A stretch of 7,917 nt of DNA, taken from positions 1 through 7,917 of the forward strand of contig JAQYWI010000225.1 in NCBI GenBank assembly GCA_030145015.1. Direction: 5' to 3'. Below the pieces are notes generated by a model. The model was not told the DNA's origin and did no database searches. It saw nothing but the letters and a program-made list of their open reading frames with translations. Made by a program: the position numbers and the translations under genes. This document shows positions 5,864-7,917 of this stretch, one piece after another (the first letter of the stretch is position 1; each line of letters starts with the position of its first letter). This DNA is from Desulfobacterales bacterium. Its GTDB lineage: Bacteria > Desulfobacterota > Desulfobacteria > Desulfobacterales > JAHEIW01.

Positions 5864-6037
5864 TTATAATCCGGCCTTGGTGTGTGCGAAAATGATTTCC
5901 TCTTCTTTTGCCAGAGTAGCCTTCACAAACTCAACTTCCGGTTCAATAATCTCGACGATGGTTTTCATGCGTCCAGCAGCAGCGGCCGGGTCCGATGTAT
6001 ATACCTGATAGAAATCTTCATGAAAGACAACTTTCAT
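5864..6037 (-). pseudogene. N-terminal remnant of a histone deacetylase-family / acetylpolyamine amidohydrolase gene
   Basis: The 57 residues from ATG 6037 begin MKVVFHEDFYQVYTSDPAAAAGRM and end IIFAHTKAGL. This closely matches the opening of bacterial acetylpolyamine amidohydrolases of the histone-deacetylase superfamily, which normally have around 340 residues. The zinc-binding His/Asp residues and catalytic histidines are all missing, because the frame stops at TAA 5864-5866, 10 bases before the ggt ATG. The lost part is not found in another frame nearby, so an internal deletion rather than a frameshift is likely. The start is set by GAGG 5-8 bases upstream; an upstream in-frame ATG at 6070 would overlap the end region of rlmD and lacks such a site. 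The gene sits between rlmD (34-base gap) and ggt. The peptide might still be translated and couple ribosomes onto ggt. Confidence 0.75.
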
Positions 6038-6071
6038 AGCAACCTCAGCGAATAGAGTTTCTGGTATCAAG

Positions 6072-7460
6072 CTATTTTTTTACCAGTTTGGCAACTGATT
6101 CAATATGATACGTATGTGGAAATAAATCAACCGGCTGGACTTCCTGCACCTGATACGCTTCTTTAAGCAGAACGAGATCACGCGCCAGGGTGGCGGGATT
6201 GCAGGATACGTATACGATCCTTTCGGGCAGCAGCGCCAGTACCTGTTTAGCCACATCCTTGTGCATCCCGGCTCTGGGCGGATCTATGATGAGGACATCC
6301 GGCCGACAGGAAATCGTTGGCAGGGTTTCGCGGATGTCCCCTGGCACAAACCGACAATTTTCAACCTGATTATGGCGACAGTTGTTTTCGGCATCGGCAA
6401 CCGCACTGGGGGCCATCTCAAGACCAATAACTTCTCTGGCATTATCGGAAAGCAGAATCGGTATGGTACCCGTACCCGAGTACAGATCCAGAACGGTTTC
6501 CGAACCGCTCAATTCAGCATAGCGTTTAACCGTGTCATATAATTTAGCGGCGCCCGGGGTATTGGTCTGGAAAAAAGAGTTGGCCGATATTTCAAACTCA
6601 AAAGATCCAATTTTGTCAATAATGGCTGAATCACCGGCCATGGTAATCTCAGATTCTCCGGTGGTCACACCGGCTTTGCGGGCGGTGATATTATTAACAA
6701 CCGCAGTGACAACCGGGTACGTCTGCATTAATCCGTTTGCAAGGGGCTGTAGAACTTGCCGATCATCCGCTGCGGTCACAATATTTACCATCCAGCGGTC
6801 AAAAGCAACCGAATGCCGCAGCATTAAAAACCGCCAGAATCCCTGATGGCTGCGCAAACCGTAGGCCGGCAATTTCGACGATATGATAAATTGGCGAACA
6901 TCATCGAGCAGATCATTACCCAGATCGGGCTGCAGCAGACATCTTTTGGTATCGAATACCTTAAAAAAAGTTCCCGGCACATGCAGTCCGATGCCAAAAC
7001 CCTTATCGATTTCAGGTTGTTGCATCTCATCAGGCGTCAGCCACCTTCGGTCGGTGCAGGTGAACTCCATTTTGTTGCGGTAGCCGAATATCTGCGGTGA
7101 CGGTACGGTGGGGTGTACTTTCACATCTTTGAGCTGCCCGATATGCTGGAGCGACTCGTGAACGTGCTGGCGTTTGTATTTTAATTGAATCTCATATTCT
7201 AAAAATTGCCACTTGCAGCCGCCGCAAAAACCACTGTATACACAGGGTGGCTTAATGCGATGCGAAGAGGCTTCCATCAATTCGACGACATGCGCTTCGG
7301 CATAGTTCTTTTTCTTGCGGTTGATACGAATCAAAGCAATGTCGCCGGGCACCGCCTGGTCCACAAAAATAGCCATACCGTTTATGCGTACCAGGCCTTT
7401 TCCGCCGAAGGCAATGCCGCTGATCTCAGCTTCGATCTGCTGGCCTTTTTTTACTTTCAT
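6072..7460 (-). CDS. rlmD: 23S rRNA (uracil-5-)-methyltransferase RlmD (RumA)
   Basis: The 462-residue protein has the full RumA architecture. An N-terminal TRAM domain (about 1-62) binds RNA. An iron-sulfur cluster motif C73-x5-C79-x2-C82 with C174 follows, then FGYRNKMEF (125-133) of the central domain and SFFQTNTPGA (295-304). The Rossmann domain has motif I LDLYSGTGTIPI (324-335), DPPRAGMH (393-400), the catalytic cysteine C420 in VYVSCNPATLARD, and the terminal PHTYHIESVAKL with the base E454. It transfers a methyl group from SAM to C5 of a uridine in 23S rRNA, U1939 in E. coli; the exact target here is assumed from the family. AAGGA lies 11 bases upstream of the ATG. A TATAAT on the minus strand (7497-7492) is a likely -10 box. 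It heads the cluster that continues to ggt. Confidence 0.94.
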   Translation of the reverse strand: MKVKKGQQIEAEISGIAFGGKGLVRINGMAIFVDQAVPGDIALIRINRKKKNYAEAHVVELMEASSHRIKPPCVYSGFCGGCKWQFLEYEIQLKYKRQHVHESLQHIGQLKDVKVHPTVPSPQIFGYRNKMEFTCTDRRWLTPDEMQQPEIDKGFGIGLHVPGTFFKVFDTKRCLLQPDLGNDLLDDVRQFIISSKLPAYGLRSHQGFWRFLMLRHSVAFDRWMVNIVTAADDRQVLQPLANGLMQTYPVVTAVVNNITARKAGVTTGESEITMAGDSAIIDKIGSFEFEISANSFFQTNTPGAAKLYDTVKRYAELSGSETVLDLYSGTGTIPILLSDNAREVIGLEMAPSAVADAENNCRHNQVENCRFVPGDIRETLPTISCRPDVLIIDPPRAGMHKDVAKQVLALLPERIVYVSCNPATLARDLVLLKEAYQVQEVQPVDLFPHTYHIESVAKLVKK

Positions 7461-7491
7461 TGAGTCACGAATCCTTAACCGGGCGGCTAAT

Positions 7492-7534
7492 ATTATAAAA
7501 TTTTGAATTAAAGTATAAGTTTATTTTTTATAAT
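7492..7534. promoter_or_regulatory. Divergent AT-rich promoter region between rlmD and the hydrolase gene
   Basis: A perfect TATAAT lies on the minus strand at 7497-7492, about 32 bases upstream of the rlmD ATG, without a recognisable -35 hexamer. A perfect TATAAT also lies on the plus strand at 7529-7534; the nearest -35 candidate TTGAAT (7503-7508) is 20 bases away, which is too far for a standard promoter. Both calls rest on consensus likeness in an AT-rich gap. Confidence 0.35.
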
Positions 7535-7610
7535 ATAACCAGTTTAATATATTATGCATTAAATTATTTTATTATCTTCTAATGGATTGAACTTACCTCA
7601 AATCAGTATC

Positions 7611-7917
7611 ATGGTCAATTCTAAGAAAAAACCAGTCATCAAAGAAATCGTATTTTCATCGGACATTTTCTTACTTAAAGGGCATCTTCATCTGCCGCCG
7701 GTTGATCGGCCACCGGTAGTCATTGGTTCCCATGGATTATTTAGCGACCAAAATTCTCCCAAGCAAATTCAGCTTGCACAGCAATGTAATCGAAATAACA
7801 TTGCCTATTTTCGGTTTGATCACCGGGGATGCGGCCAAAGTAAAGCCCCTTTTGAGGAAGTCACTTCACTGGAAGCGCGCTGCACCGATCTGATGGCGGC
7901 AGCTAAAATGCTGAGGT
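7611..7917 (+). CDS. Alpha/beta hydrolase, N-terminal part (runs off right edge)
   Basis: The 102 codons visible from ATG 7611 translate without a stop to the window end. They include a first strand pair (EIVFSSDIFLLKGHLHLP), the oxyanion-hole segment VVIGSHGLFSDQNSPK, and the strand and turn NIAYFRFDHRGCGQSK typical of serine-hydrolase alpha/beta folds of the S33/aminopeptidase type. The nucleophile elbow GxSxG and the acid and histidine would lie beyond the edge, so catalytic competence cannot be judged. No good ribosome-binding site precedes ATG 7611; TTG 7587 is an in-frame alternative start. It diverges from rlmD across a 150-base AT-rich gap. The substrate is unknown. Confidence 0.82.
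   Translation, partial: MVNSKKKPVIKEIVFSSDIFLLKGHLHLPPVDRPPVVIGSHGLFSDQNSPKQIQLAQQCNRNNIAYFRFDHRGCGQSKAPFEEVTSLEARCTDLMAAAKMLR

Noticed and set aside
4369..5895. Several plus-strand frames opposite ggt, up to 159 codons
   Set aside because: They are antisense shadows in GC-rich sequence; the ggt frame carries all conserved motifs.
6038..6070. Upstream start ATG 6070 for the amidohydrolase remnant
   Set aside because: The family starts at MKVVFHEDF (ATG 6037), which has its own GAGG ribosome-binding site; the extra 11 residues are not family-like.

Overview
The window looks like a chromosomal segment of a Gram-negative bacterium, most likely a member of the Desulfobacterota (sulfate-reducer type). 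This assignment is an inference from protein style: an IHF-alpha-like protein, an OFA-type MFS carrier, an acetylpolyamine-amidohydrolase-like fragment, a GGT-family protein and RlmD. It also rests on the scattered short repeats. No rRNA or complete tRNA is present.

Left part (1-2827): a GC-poor accessory stretch. Positions 1-184 look like the end of an insertion sequence, with five imperfect copies of a sequence at an exact 25-bp period, as at IS21-family ends. It cuts off a minus-strand gene (169-468) that keeps only the N-terminus and motif I of a probable N6-adenine DNA methylase. After a 470-bp non-coding stretch comes a plus-strand pair: an IHF-alpha-like DNA-bending protein (940-1221) and a PD-(D/E)XK nuclease. 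The nuclease gene is split in two frames (1240-2016 and 2006-2287) at a run of eight G; seven G would restore one protein of about 350 residues. A 540-bp gene-free stretch follows, with an 11-bp tandem repeat and a sequence resembling the 3' end of a tRNA-Ser, which may be an old attachment site.

Right part (2828-7917): higher-GC housekeeping and metabolic genes. A 12-TM oxalate/formate-antiporter-family transporter (2828-4054) converges with a minus-strand cluster: rlmD (6072-7460), a 57-codon remnant of a histone-deacetylase/acetylpolyamine-amidohydrolase gene (5864-6037) and a cytoplasmic GGT-family N-terminal nucleophile hydrolase (4240-5853). Between the transporter and ggt lies a 167-bp element bounded by 30-bp imperfect inverted repeats. 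An alpha/beta hydrolase gene diverges from rlmD and runs off the right edge (7611-7917).

How the genes relate: the left part reads as a decaying DNA-modification/nuclease islet, with a methylase broken by an insertion and a nuclease broken or switched by a G tract. In the right part, the amidohydrolase remnant, GGT homologue and carboxylate carrier would fit small amide or organic-acid metabolism. That link is inference from proximity only. The strongest candidates for something undescribed are the IHF-like/nuclease pair with its G8 frameshift tract and the inverted-repeat element at 4059-4225.
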